In this document: positions 51,922 to 60,391 of the stretch, in pieces
How positions within the stretch are numbered: position 1 is the stretch's first letter
Layout: the number at the start of each line of letters is the position of its first letter
Assembly: GCF_019802345.1 (NCBI RefSeq)
Contig: NZ_JAINDZ010000018.1
Span: 1 to 64,000 of the forward strand
From: Methylosinus sp. Sm6
GTDB lineage: Bacteria > Pseudomonadota > Alphaproteobacteria > Rhizobiales > Beijerinckiaceae
Direction: 5' to 3'
Length of the DNA stretch: 64,000 bases
Translations under genes and position numbers: made by a program
Notes under the pieces: model-generated
What the model was told of the DNA's origin: nothing
Seen by the model: only the letters and a program-made list of their open reading frames with translations
Database searches by the model: none

Positions 51922-53018
51922 TGCGTCGGCTCGCGGTCGTCGTCCTGCTCCTCCTCGCCTGCGCGCCGGCGCTCGGCTCGGTCCGCATCAAGGACATCGC
52001 CTCGGTGCGCGGGCTGAGGGAATATCAGCTCGTCGGCTATGGCCTCGTCGTCGGCCTGCAGGGAACCGGCGACACGCTGCGCAACGCGGCTTTCACCGAG
52101 CAATCGGTGTCGTCCATGCTCGACCGCATGGGCGTCAATGTGCGCAACAGCGCGCTGCGCACGCGCAATCTCGCGGCGGTGATGGTGACGGCGTCGCTGC
52201 CGCCCTTCGTCGGCTGGGGCTCGACGATCGACGTCACCGTCTCGGCGATGGGCGACGCGACCTCGCTGATGGGCGGAACCTTGATCCTCACGACGCTCAC
52301 CGGCGTCGACGGCAATGTCTATGCGATCGCGCAGGGGCCGATCGCGGTGTCGGGCTTTGCGGTGGCGGGACAGAACGAGTCGCTGACGCATGGCGTCGCG
52401 ACCGTCGGGCGCATTCCCAATGGCGCGTCGATCGAGCGCGAGCCGCCGCGGCCTACGGGCGACAATGGCGCCCTGGTGCTCGAGCTGCGCAATCCCGATT
52501 TCCAGACGGCCGTGCGCATCACCGACGCGATCAACCGCTTCACGCGGGAGCGCTACGGCCAGCGTCTCGCGCGCGAGCGCGACAATCGCAGCGTCGCCGT
52601 GAGCGGCGCGCCGAACATGGGCGCGACGCGCCTGCTCGCCGAGATCGGCGAATTGCGCGTCGATCCGACGACGCCGGCGCGCGTCGTCATCGACGAGCGC
52701 ACCGGTACGGTGGTGATCGGCCAGGATGTGCAGATTCTTCCCGTCGCGGTGACGCAGGGTGGGCTCACCGTGCGCATCAACGAGACGCCGGAGGTCTCGC
52801 AGCCGGCGCCCTTCTCCAATGGTCGGACGACCGTGACCACGCAGACGCGCATCACCGCGACCGAGCAGGTCGGCCAGGTCGGAACGCTCGAGGGCACGAC
52901 GCTGAAGACCTTGGTGCGCGGGCTCAACCAGATCGGGCTGAAGCCGACCGGCATCATCTCCATTCTGCAGGCGATCAAGACCGCGGGCGCGCTGCAGGCC
53001 GATCTCGTCATTCAATAG
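51918..53018 (+). CDS. flgI: Flagellar P-ring protein FlgI
   Basis: 366 residues with a signal peptide (MMRRLAVVVLLLLACAPALG). Typical sequence: VRIKDIASVRGLREYQLVGY, GLVVGLQGTGDTL, FVGWGSTIDVTVSAMGDATS, and the C-terminal LVRGLNQIGLKPTGIISILQ then AIKTAGALQADLVIQ. It builds the periplasmic P ring around the rod. In rhizobia motE, flgH, fliL and fliP usually follow; here the run ends and a repeat and rph come next. The frame upstream of 51918 is a shadow of flgG/flgA. Confidence 0.96.
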   Translation: MMRRLAVVVLLLLACAPALGSVRIKDIASVRGLREYQLVGYGLVVGLQGTGDTLRNAAFTEQSVSSMLDRMGVNVRNSALRTRNLAAVMVTASLPPFVGWGSTIDVTVSAMGDATSLMGGTLILTTLTGVDGNVYAIAQGPIAVSGFAVAGQNESLTHGVATVGRIPNGASIEREPPRPTGDNGALVLELRNPDFQTAVRITDAINRFTRERYGQRLARERDNRSVAVSGAPNMGATRLLAEIGELRVDPTTPARVVIDERTGTVVIGQDVQILPVAVTQGGLTVRINETPEVSQPAPFSNGRTTVTTQTRITATEQVGQVGTLEGTTLKTLVRGLNQIGLKPTGIISILQAIKTAGALQADLVIQ

Positions 53019-53020
53019 CG

Positions 53021-53080
53021 AACAGCGAGTAGCGAGTAGCGAGTAGCGAATAGAGTGAATTCTACTCGCTGCTCGCTGTT
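53021..53080. repeat. 7-base tandem array with inverted copy
   Basis: AGCGAGT repeated three times plus AGCGAAT (53024-53051) begins just after the flgI stop; AACAGCGAGTAGCGAGT (53021-53037) is mirrored by ACTCGCTGCTCGCTGTT (53064-53080) with one mismatch. It can form a strong hairpin. Similar TAGCGAGTAGCGAA arrays occur between genes in Rhizobiales. Confidence 0.7.
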
Positions 53081-53229
53081 CCGCCGGATCGCCGCGCTCG
53101 CGACGACGACCACGGCTTCCACTCTCGGGCGAACCAGGATACAAGCCGTCATTCGCGATCCCCGTGTCGACCGGCCCGCGGAGCGAACGGGGGTTCGTCT
53201 CGGCCGGAGACGTCTATTTCGGAGTCTCC

Positions 53230-53943
53230 ATGCGTCCGAGCAAACGCGCGCCCGATGAAATGCGTCCCGTCAGCTTCGAGAGAGGCGTCGCCCGCTATGC
53301 CGAGGGTTCGTGCCTCGTCAAATTCGGCAATACGCATGTTCTGTGCGCGGCCACGCTCGAGGACAAGCCGCCGCCATGGCTGCGCGGCCAGGGCCGCGGC
53401 TGGGTGACGGCGGAATATGCGATGCTGCCGCGCGCGACCCATACGCGCACGCGGCGCGAGTCGAGCTCCGGCAAGCCGTCCGGGCGCACGCAGGAGATTC
53501 AGCGTCTCATCGGCCGCTCGCTGCGCGCGGTCACCCATCTGCCGGCGCTCGGCGAGCGGCAGGTCGTCGTCGACTGCGACGTTCTGCAGGCCGACGGCGG
53601 CACGCGCACCGCGGCGATCTCGGGCGCCTGGCTCGCGCTGCATGATTGCTTCCAATGGATGCGCTCGCGCTCGATCATCAAGGAGAATCCGTTGCGCGAC
53701 CATGTCGCCGCCGTCTCCTGCGGCGTCGGCGACGGCGGACCTGTGATCGATCTCGACTATGACGAGGATTCGACCGCGAAGACCGACGCCAATTTCGTCA
53801 TCACCGGCGCCGGCGGACTCGTCGAGGTGCAGGCGACGGCGGAGGCGGCGGTCTTCTCCGAGACCGATCTCTCCGCCATGCTGGCGCTGGCGCGCGCCGG
53901 CGTCGAGCAACTGATCTCGCTGCAGAAGGCGGCGCTCGCGTGA
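53230..53943 (+). CDS. rph: Ribonuclease PH
   Basis: 237 residues, typical length. Landmarks: [39 protein letters not shown], the RxxxR-type region [16 protein letters not shown] and [20 protein letters not shown]. It trims tRNA 3' ends phosphorolytically. ATG 53230 has GGAG upstream and gives the family N-terminus; the 22-codon upstream extension does not. Its stop overlaps the rdgB start (GTGA). Confidence 0.95.
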   Translation: MRPSKRAPDEMRPVSFERGVARYAEGSCLVKFGNTHVLCAATLEDKPPPWLRGQGRGWVTAEYAMLPRATHTRTRRESSSGKPSGRTQEIQRLIGRSLRAVTHLPALGERQVVVDCDVLQADGGTRTAAISGAWLALHDCFQWMRSRSIIKENPLRDHVAAVSCGVGDGGPVIDLDYDEDSTAKTDANFVITGAGGLVEVQATAEAAVFSETDLSAMLALARAGVEQLISLQKAALA

Positions 53944-54566
53944 CGCGCAAGATCGAGGGCCGTCTCGTCATCGCGACGCATAATCCCGGCAAATTGTGGG
54001 AGCTTCGCCAATTGCTGGCTCCGCATGGGATCGACGCGATCTCGGCGGGAGAGCTCGGCGTCGCCGAGCCGGCGGAGACGGAAGGGAGCTTTGCCGGCAA
54101 TGCGCTGCTCAAGGCGCGCGCCTCCTGCGCCGTGACGGGCTTGCCGGCTTTCGCCGATGATTCGGGTCTCTGCGTCGATGCGCTGGAGGGCGCGCCAGGC
54201 GTCTATTCGGCGCGCTGGGGCGGCGAGGACCGGGATTTTTCCGCCGCCATCCGCAGGGTCGAGCGCGAGCTTCGCGAGCGCGGCGCGCAGCCGCCGTTCG
54301 CGGCGCATTTCATCTGCGCTCTGGCGATCGTCTGGCCGGACGGGCATGTCGAGGAGTTCGAGGGACGGGTCGACGGCGTCCTCGTGTTTCCGCCACGCGG
54401 GGAGAAAGGTTTCGGCTATGATCCGATCTTCCTGCCGGACGGCCTGGACCGCACGTTCGGCGAGATGATGTCGGCGGAAAAGCATGCTTTGCCCGGCGAC
54501 GGCTCGCGCGCGCTCTCGCACCGCGCGCGCGCCTTTCAGGCGCTGGCGCTGGCGTGTCTCGCCTAG
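53940..54566 (+). CDS. rdgB: Non-canonical purine NTP pyrophosphatase (ITPase)
   Basis: 208 residues. Start is GTG 53940, overlapping rph by four bases. Signature stretches: [58 protein letters not shown] and [12 protein letters not shown]. It hydrolyses dITP/ITP/XTP to monophosphates, keeping them out of nucleic acid. In Rhizobiales hemW usually follows directly; here two other genes intervene. Confidence 0.95.
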   Translation: MTRKIEGRLVIATHNPGKLWELRQLLAPHGIDAISAGELGVAEPAETEGSFAGNALLKARASCAVTGLPAFADDSGLCVDALEGAPGVYSARWGGEDRDFSAAIRRVERELRERGAQPPFAAHFICALAIVWPDGHVEEFEGRVDGVLVFPPRGEKGFGYDPIFLPDGLDRTFGEMMSAEKHALPGDGSRALSHRARAFQALALACLA

Positions 54567-54585
54567 ATACGAAGCAACGCCGAAT

Positions 54586-54642
54586 GCGAGCCTGAAGACT
54601 CGCGGTCCGAGCGTGTCCTGGACCGCGAGCCTTCAGGCTCGC
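54586..54642. repeat. Dispersed palindrome family copy 4
   Basis: Arms GCGAGCCTGAAGACTCGC+GGTCC (54586-54608) and its reverse complement (54620-54642) match except for one base; spacer 11 bases, as in the copy at 8969. It sits between convergent rdgB and the OmpA-domain gene, at the point where the usual rdgB-hemW neighbourhood is interrupted. Confidence 0.85.
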
Positions 54643-54659
54643 TTCTTCAGCCCCGGCTC

Positions 54660-55841
54660 TCACCGCACCTCGATTTCGACGCGGGTCTCCGCGCGCGGCG
54701 TCCCGCCGTCGGTCGTCCGCTTCTCGTCGACGATTGCGCCGACGAGGCGTTCGCGGCCGACGCCGACGCGCCCGAGATAGTCGGCGACCGTGCGCGCGCG
54801 CCGCAATGACAGCCGTCGGTTCTTCGCGGCCTTTCCGAGCGAATCCGCATAGCCTCTGATCTCGAGAACCGCCTGCGGGCATTGCTTCAGCAGCTCCGCG
54901 AGGCGAACGAGCGCCTGCTGCGAATCGGCGCGCAGGGCGGCGCTGGCCGCGGCGAAACGAATCGGCTGCGCGGCGGCGAGCGTGGCGAGCGCGGCTTTGC
55001 AGGAGGGCGGCTCGGCGGGCGGGGGCTCCTTGCGCGCGACGGGCGGCAGGGTCGGATCGAGGGGCGGATTCCAGACGATCGGTCCGGGCGGCGCCGCGGG
55101 TCGCGCTCCGGCCTTTGTCCCGGCGTGAGAATCGGCGGCGCTGCGGCGCTCCAGCGGAGCGGCGCCCGAGGAGGAAGCGGCGAGCGCGGCCCGCCGCTTC
55201 TTCTCCCATTCGGTCTCCCATTTGGCGAGCGCGGCCTTGGCCTCCGCCGCCCGCGCCGCTTCCGCGGCGAGAGCGCGATCGCGCAGCGCCGCGGCGGGCG
55301 GCGACAGCGCGTCGACCGTCCAGACCGAGCGCACGCCGACGGCCTGCCGCAGGCGCGCCGCGGCCGCGCCGCCGCCGGGCGTTTCGCCGGGCAGAAACAC
55401 ATCGCGGCCGCTGACTTCGAAGTTCAGCGCATCGTCGCCCGCGCGGGCGAGCAGCGATCCGAGCTTGTGGCGCAGTGCGGCTTCGAGGTTGCGCGCCGCC
55501 TCCATATTCGCAACGGCGCAGGTGAGAGCGAGCGCGGCGGCGCCGATGCGCCAAGCGAGACGGTCACGGGCGATCGGTCCCCAGACGGCCGCGGTCGCGC
55601 CGAATCCCGTCGCAAAGGCGGCGACGAGCAGCAGAGCGCCGTCGAAATAGAGCGACATGCGGCCGAGCGTCACTTGCGCGACGGCGACGGCGAGCAGCGC
55701 CGACAGAGCGATGGTGTGATCGCCGCGGCGCAGAAAGCCCGTCGCGTCCGCTGTCCGCGGCCGGCTGCCGAAGGCGACGAGCGCGCCGAGGAGAAAGGCG
55801 GTCGCCGCAAAGACGCCGTAATGGACGATGAGATCGATCAT
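54660..55841 (-). CDS. OmpA-domain membrane protein (MotB/PomB-like layout)
   Basis: 393 residues from ATG 55841. About four hydrophobic segments in the first 110 residues (MIDLIVHYGVFAATAFLLGA, SALLAVAVAQVTLG, ALLLVAAFATGFGATAAVWG, IGAAALALTCAVA) are followed by a charged Ala/Glu-rich region (about 195-300) and a C-terminal OmpA-like peptidoglycan-binding domain (about 300-390: AVLEIRGYADSLGKAAKNRR, LSLRRARTVADYL). The N-terminal membrane part is not a family I recognise. It may tether the inner membrane to the wall. The frame is open upstream, but this start has AGAGGC and fits the first span. Confidence 0.75.
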   Translation of the reverse strand: MIDLIVHYGVFAATAFLLGALVAFGSRPRTADATGFLRRGDHTIALSALLAVAVAQVTLGRMSLYFDGALLLVAAFATGFGATAAVWGPIARDRLAWRIGAAALALTCAVANMEAARNLEAALRHKLGSLLARAGDDALNFEVSGRDVFLPGETPGGGAAAARLRQAVGVRSVWTVDALSPPAAALRDRALAAEAARAAEAKAALAKWETEWEKKRRAALAASSSGAAPLERRSAADSHAGTKAGARPAAPPGPIVWNPPLDPTLPPVARKEPPPAEPPSCKAALATLAAAQPIRFAAASAALRADSQQALVRLAELLKQCPQAVLEIRGYADSLGKAAKNRRLSLRRARTVADYLGRVGVGRERLVGAIVDEKRTTDGGTPRAETRVEIEVR

Positions 55842-56059
55842 GCCTCTGCGGTCGTCGGGCGTGAGCAACGGCGCAGGCGCGCTGCGAAAGAGGGAGCCGA
55901 CATGCCGGCTCGAGCGGGCAGTTAAGGCCGAAAACGCTGGTTTCAAGGCCAGCTCGAGCGCAGCCTTCGCTCATCTATTGGGGAAACTACTTAGCGTCGG
56001 CCCACAGAATTTGCGGCGACTCGTGATATAGTGAAAGAAACACACGAGATTCCAAAACG

Positions 56060-57805
56060 ATGAATCAGCATGTCAGCGCACTGAAGGCGACGGTCACGTT
56101 GACGGGCGCCAATCGAGACCAGTTGCGGCCCTCCGGCGTCAAGGGCTTGGGAGACGTGCCCTGGGGTGCGCATTTCTGCCAGTTCTACGACAGCGACAGC
56201 GAGCTGCTGGAGATTCTCGTTCCTTATTTCGCCGCAGGCTTGGCGTCGAACGAGTTTTGCATGTGGATCACCTCCGAGACGATCGGCAAGACGCAAGCGA
56301 TGGTCGCGCTGCGGGCGGCCGTTCCGAATCTGCAGAGCTTTCTCGACCGGGGCCAATTGGAAATTCTCGATTTTCGCGACTGGTACAAGATCACCAGCAG
56401 TTTCGACGCGGGCCGCGTCTGCCGCGGCTGGAACAGCCGGTATGAAGCCGCGCTGGCGCGCGGCTTCGACGGCATGCGCGTCTCCGGCGACACTTCTTGG
56501 CTGCAGGCGGAGGAATGGGACGATTTCGTCCATTATGAAAAACACGTCGATCCGATCATCGGCTCCTCGCGCATGATCGCGCTCTGCACTTATTCGCTCG
56601 CGCACGGCGACCGGGCGAGGACCTGCGAGGTGATGGCCAATCACCAATTCGCCCTGCTGCGGCAGGGGGACCGGTGGGGAGCGGTCGAGAGCTACGGCCG
56701 CCGCCGCGCCGAGCGAGCGCTCCGCCAGAGCGAGATTCGGCTGCGCGCCACCATCGAGAGCGCCACCGATGGAATCATCACCGTCGACGAGCGCGGCGAG
56801 GTGACCTTGGCCAATCCGGCCGCCGCGGCGATGTTCGGCTATCGGCTGGACGAGCTGCTCGGCGAGAGCGTCGCCCTGCTGCTCGGGCGCGGCCGCGGCT
56901 CGCGCGAGCGCAATCGGACCGATTATCTCGCGATCGTCGATCGCGGCTATTTCGGACGGCGGCGCGAGCTGCATTGGCGCCACAGGGATGGCTCGGCCGT
57001 TCCGGTCGAATGCGCCATCAGCGAGATCAGGGTCGATCACCCGAGCCGGCTGTTCGTGATCTGCCTGCATGACCTGACCGAACGCCGTCAGATCGAGGCG
57101 CGCGTGAGGCAGCTGCACAGCGACCGGCTGCTCGCGATGGGAGGCATGGCCACGACGCTGGCGCATGAGCTCAACCAGCCGCTGACGGCGACCGTCGCTT
57201 ATCTGAAAGCCGCCAAACGCATCCTCGCCAAGCAGGGCGGTCCGGATTCGAACGAAGCCGAGGCGGCGCTGGCCAAAGCCTGCGAGCAGGTCCTGCGCGC
57301 CGGCGACATCATCCGCCACACGCGCGAGTTCATCGCGCGCCGTGAGCCCAACAAGACATGCGAGCGTCTCCACGCGCTCATCGAGAGCGCCTGGCGGTTG
57401 ACCGCGGCGACCGCCGCCCACGCCGGGGTGATTGGGGCTCTCGAGCTCGACGCCGGATGCGACCGTATCGTCGGCGACGCGGTTCAGCTGAAGCAGGTGA
57501 TGGTGAACCTCATCCGCAATGCGATAGAGGCGCTGCAGGGGGCGGACGTCCGCCGGCTCGTGATATCGACTGCGGCGATCGAGGGCGGCATGATCCGCGT
57601 GGACATCGCCGACACCGGCCCGGGACTCTCGGAGGCGGCGCGAGCGCGTCTGTTCGAGCCGTTCAAGACGAGCAAAGCGGTCGGCCTCGGCGTCGGCCTG
57701 GCGCTGTCGCGCTCGATCATCGAGGCGCATTACGGGAAGATCTGGGCGGAGCTCAGTGAGGGAGGCGGAACGGCGCTTCGCTTCACCTTGCCGCTGGCGG
57801 AGTGA
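56060..57805 (+). CDS. MEDS-PAS sensor histidine kinase
   Basis: 581 residues, soluble. An N-terminal MEDS domain (about 25-200: VPWGAHFCQFYDSDSELLEI, EFCMWITSETIGKTQAM, WNSRYEAALARGFDGMRVSG) is the sensory domain first described in methylotroph DcmR-type regulators and methanogens. A PAS domain (about 222-345: LRATIESATDGIITVDERGE), HisKA with phosphate-accepting His369 (LAHELNQPLTATVAYLKAAK) and HATPase (about 455-580, NLIRNAIEALQGA, DTGPGLSEAARARLFEPF) follow; the kinase part resembles FixL-type enzymes. No response regulator gene is adjacent, so its output is unknown. Confidence 0.9.
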   Translation: MNQHVSALKATVTLTGANRDQLRPSGVKGLGDVPWGAHFCQFYDSDSELLEILVPYFAAGLASNEFCMWITSETIGKTQAMVALRAAVPNLQSFLDRGQLEILDFRDWYKITSSFDAGRVCRGWNSRYEAALARGFDGMRVSGDTSWLQAEEWDDFVHYEKHVDPIIGSSRMIALCTYSLAHGDRARTCEVMANHQFALLRQGDRWGAVESYGRRRAERALRQSEIRLRATIESATDGIITVDERGEVTLANPAAAAMFGYRLDELLGESVALLLGRGRGSRERNRTDYLAIVDRGYFGRRRELHWRHRDGSAVPVECAISEIRVDHPSRLFVICLHDLTERRQIEARVRQLHSDRLLAMGGMATTLAHELNQPLTATVAYLKAAKRILAKQGGPDSNEAEAALAKACEQVLRAGDIIRHTREFIARREPNKTCERLHALIESAWRLTAATAAHAGVIGALELDAGCDRIVGDAVQLKQVMVNLIRNAIEALQGADVRRLVISTAAIEGGMIRVDIADTGPGLSEAARARLFEPFKTSKAVGLGVGLALSRSIIEAHYGKIWAELSEGGGTALRFTLPLAE

Positions 57806-57988
57806 GACGGAGCCGGTTCGTCTCATGGCGCAGCCATCGCCGGGACAACTCCGATCGGCGATCTTCGCGCCGAGGCGCGAGCCGCTGACGGGGCCGGTCC
57901 GCTCGGGCGGCGCCCTTGCCTCGATTTGCCGGCTGTTTCCTCCTTCGCGCAGCGTGACCTTCTCGGCCCTTCGTGGCATAAGGGCTCT

Positions 57989-59158
57989 ATGGCTGCGACG
58001 ATTCGAAACGCGTTCGACCCGGGGTTCGGCGTTTATGTGCATTGGCCGTTCTGCCTGTCGAAGTGCCCCTATTGCGACTTCAACAGTCACGTCCGCAAGG
58101 GCGAGGTCGACGAAGATCGCTTCGTCGACGCCTTTCGCACGGAGATCCGCCATAGGGCCGCGCTCGCGCCGGGACGCGAGACGCGCTCCGTATTCTTCGG
58201 CGGCGGCACGCCCTCGCTCATGTCCGCTTCGACCGTCGAGGCGATTCTGCGCGCGATCGCCGATTGCTGGCCTCTGGCTCCGGACGTCGAGGTCACGCTC
58301 GAGGCCAATCCCACCAGCGTCGAGGCCTCGCGCTTCCGCAGCTTCAAGGCGGCCGGCGTCAATCGCGTTTCGCTCGGCGTGCAGGCGCTCAACGACATCG
58401 AGCTGCGCTCGCTCGGACGCCAGCATACGGTGGCCGAGGCGCTGGCGGCGCTCGACGTCGCCAATAAGGTGTTCGAGCGCACCTCCTTCGATCTCATCTA
58501 CGCGCGGCCGCAGCAGACGCCCGCCGCCTGGCGCAAGGAGCTGGAGCTGGCGCTCGCCCGCGTCACCGAGCATGTCTCGCTCTATCAGCTGACGATCGAG
58601 CCCGAGACCGTGTTTGAACGCATGTACGAGGCCGGCAAGCTCGACCTTCCCGACAATGACGCGCAGCGCGCGCTCTGGGACGTGACGCAGGAGATGACGG
58701 CGCGCGCCGGCCTTCCGGCCTATGAGGTCTCCAATCATGCGCGGCCGGGCGCCGAGTGCCGGCACAATCTCGTCTATTGGCGCTATGGCGAATATGCCGG
58801 CGTCGGCCCGGGCGCGCATGGGCGGCTGATCACGCCGCGCGGCCGCCGGGCCCAGGCGACCGAGCGCCATCCGGAAATGTGGCTGACCGTGGTCGAGTCG
58901 GAGGGGCATGGGCTCGTCGAGGACGAGCTGCTCTCCGCCGAGCAGGAGGGCGACGAGTTCCTGCTGATGGGCCTGCGCCTGCGCGAGGGGATCGATCCCG
59001 GCCGTTTTTTCGCGCTCACGGGCAAGAAGCTGTCGCAATCGCGCGTCGCCGAGCTGGTCGGCGACGGTCTCGTGGAGCTCACCCGCGACAATCGCCTGCG
59101 CGTCAGCTCCGAGGGCTTTCCGGTGCTCGACGCCGTGGTCGCCGACCTCGCGGCGTGA
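57989..59158 (+). CDS. hemW: Radical SAM heme chaperone HemW
   Basis: 389 residues. The [4Fe-4S] motif is Cys22-x3-Cys26-x2-Cys29 (PFCLSKCPYCDFNSH). FFGGGTPSLMSAS, EANPTSVEASRF, VNRVSLGVQALND and the HemW-type C-terminus are present. It delivers haem and was long misannotated as oxygen-independent coproporphyrinogen oxidase (HemN). ATG 57989 has AAGGG 4 bases upstream; 57926 is a longer alternative. Confidence 0.92.
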   Translation: MAATIRNAFDPGFGVYVHWPFCLSKCPYCDFNSHVRKGEVDEDRFVDAFRTEIRHRAALAPGRETRSVFFGGGTPSLMSASTVEAILRAIADCWPLAPDVEVTLEANPTSVEASRFRSFKAAGVNRVSLGVQALNDIELRSLGRQHTVAEALAALDVANKVFERTSFDLIYARPQQTPAAWRKELELALARVTEHVSLYQLTIEPETVFERMYEAGKLDLPDNDAQRALWDVTQEMTARAGLPAYEVSNHARPGAECRHNLVYWRYGEYAGVGPGAHGRLITPRGRRAQATERHPEMWLTVVESEGHGLVEDELLSAEQEGDEFLLMGLRLREGIDPGRFFALTGKKLSQSRVAELVGDGLVELTRDNRLRVSSEGFPVLDAVVADLAA

Positions 59159-59165
59159 GGCGCTC

Positions 59166-59191
59166 CCTTCTCCCGCGATGGCGGGAGAAGG
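59166..59191. other. Hairpin after hemW
   Basis: CCTTCTCCCGC / GCGGGAGAAGG, perfect 11-bp stem with loop GATG. No T-run follows. The same stem sequence is used in the terminator at 62510-62552. Confidence 0.5.
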
Positions 59192-59216
59192 AGAGCGCGT
59201 CGAGAGTCGGAAGCAT

Positions 59217-59534
59217 TCAAGGCGCGACGCGATATTCGTCGGTGAGGCCGCCGCGCAGCAGCGTGACGATCTTCTCGCGGCCGCCGCGCGCCAGCCAGCG
59301 CGCGTGGCAGATCTTCGGGCCGCACAGCACTTCCGGAAAGCGATAGAGCGGCTTGCCCGATGCGACCCTGAGGCCGAAATTGGCGTCCGGCGTCCAGCCG
59401 TCCGAGAGGAGCGATTGGCGAAAGCTGGAATAGGGCGGCAGGTCGGAGTTCTCCGAATCTTCCTGCGCGAGGGGTGCGCAAGGGGCGAAGAGGCAGGCAA
59501 GGCCGATCAGCGCGGCGGCGCGTAGCGCGGTCAT
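59217..59534 (-). CDS. Small secreted protein, unknown
   Basis: 105 residues with a signal peptide (MTALRAAALIGLACLFAPCA, cleavage near PLA|QE). The mature part is about 80 residues, with a conserved-looking stretch GWTPDANFGLRVASGKPLYR then PEVLCGPKICHARW; the two cysteines six apart could form a disulphide. No family recognised. ATG 59534; upstream frame is antisense shadow. Confidence 0.6.
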   Translation of the reverse strand: MTALRAAALIGLACLFAPCAPLAQEDSENSDLPPYSSFRQSLLSDGWTPDANFGLRVASGKPLYRFPEVLCGPKICHARWLARGGREKIVTLLRGGLTDEYRVAP

Positions 59535-59602
59535 CGATTCGTCTCCCGGTCGGACGAAAAATCTAGCTCGGCTCGAGCCGCGTTCCCACCGCTTTTTGAG
59601 TC

Positions 59603-60391
59603 TCACCAGGGCAGGGCGTCCTCGCCCCGCGCCAGCGCCTCGGCGTCTCGCGTGAAGGCCCCGTCCGCCTCGTGCAGCACGAGCGGCGCCAGTAGCGCGA
59701 GCGGCGCCTTGGATCCCTTCACGCCGCGCAGGAGAATGCGCGTGGCCGGCTCGCCCGCCCGCGCCGCGACCGGCAGGATGCGCAGGGCTCCGACCCGCGC
59801 GCCGAGGCTCGCGAGGCAGTCCGCCAGCGCGTCGGCGCGATGGATCAGCGCCAGCTCGCCGCCGGGACGCAGCAGCGCGAGACAGGCGCGCAGCCAGGGC
59901 TCGAGCCCGCCCGCGGCGACATGGGCCAGCGCCCGGCGTGGATCGGGCGAGACGCGCGAGCGGGCGGGATCGAGAAAAGGCGGATTGGTGAGGACGAGGT
60001 CGGCGGCCTCTTCCAACAGTCCCGCCGCGCGGCGCGAGGCGGCGGAGACGAGATCGGCCTCGTGGAGACGCACGCGCTCCGTCAGCTCGTTCGCGGCGAT
60101 ATTTTCGCGCGCGAGCGCTGCGGCCTCCGCATCGATCTCGATCAGGGAGACCCGCGCGATGGGCGCGCGCAGCGCAGCGGCGAGGCCGACGGCTCCCGTT
60201 CCCGCGCCCGCGTCGATCACGAGGCCGCGGCGCTCGGGCGTCGCGGCCGCCGCGAGAAGCACGGCGTCGGTTCCCGCCCGATGGCCGCGCGGCGTCTGCC
60301 GCAGGCGCAGGCGGCCCGCGAGGAAGCTCTCGCCCCTCGGCGCCCGCTGCTCCGAGCTCGGCGGAACGTTCGTCGCTCGGTGGACGTTCAT
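59603..60391 (-). CDS. TrmN6-type tRNA1(Val) adenine-N6 methyltransferase
   Basis: 262 residues from ATG 60391. The SAM motif is LVIDAGAGTGAVGLAAAL, and the N6-adenine active-site motif is NPPF (DLVLTNPPFLDPARS). RQTPRGHRAGTDAVLLAAA at the N-terminus is the typical substrate-side region of the TrmN6/YfiC family, which modifies A37 of tRNA1(Val). The frame stays open for another 296 codons upstream into a DUF6653 sequence, so the true start is uncertain on sequence alone; AGGCG lies directly upstream of this ATG. Confidence 0.8.
   Translation of the reverse strand: MNVHRATNVPPSSEQRAPRGESFLAGRLRLRQTPRGHRAGTDAVLLAAAATPERRGLVIDAGAGTGAVGLAAALRAPIARVSLIEIDAEAAALARENIAANELTERVRLHEADLVSAASRRAAGLLEEAADLVLTNPPFLDPARSRVSPDPRRALAHVAAGGLEPWLRACLALLRPGGELALIHRADALADCLASLGARVGALRILPVAARAGEPATRILLRGVKGSKAPLALLAPLVLHEADGAFTRDAEALARGEDALPW

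Noticed and set aside
55991-59500. 1169-codon open frame on the minus strand
   Set aside because: It lies antisense to the MEDS kinase and hemW, both with clear family motifs; the translation is low-quality Arg/Ala/Gly-rich and resembles nothing.
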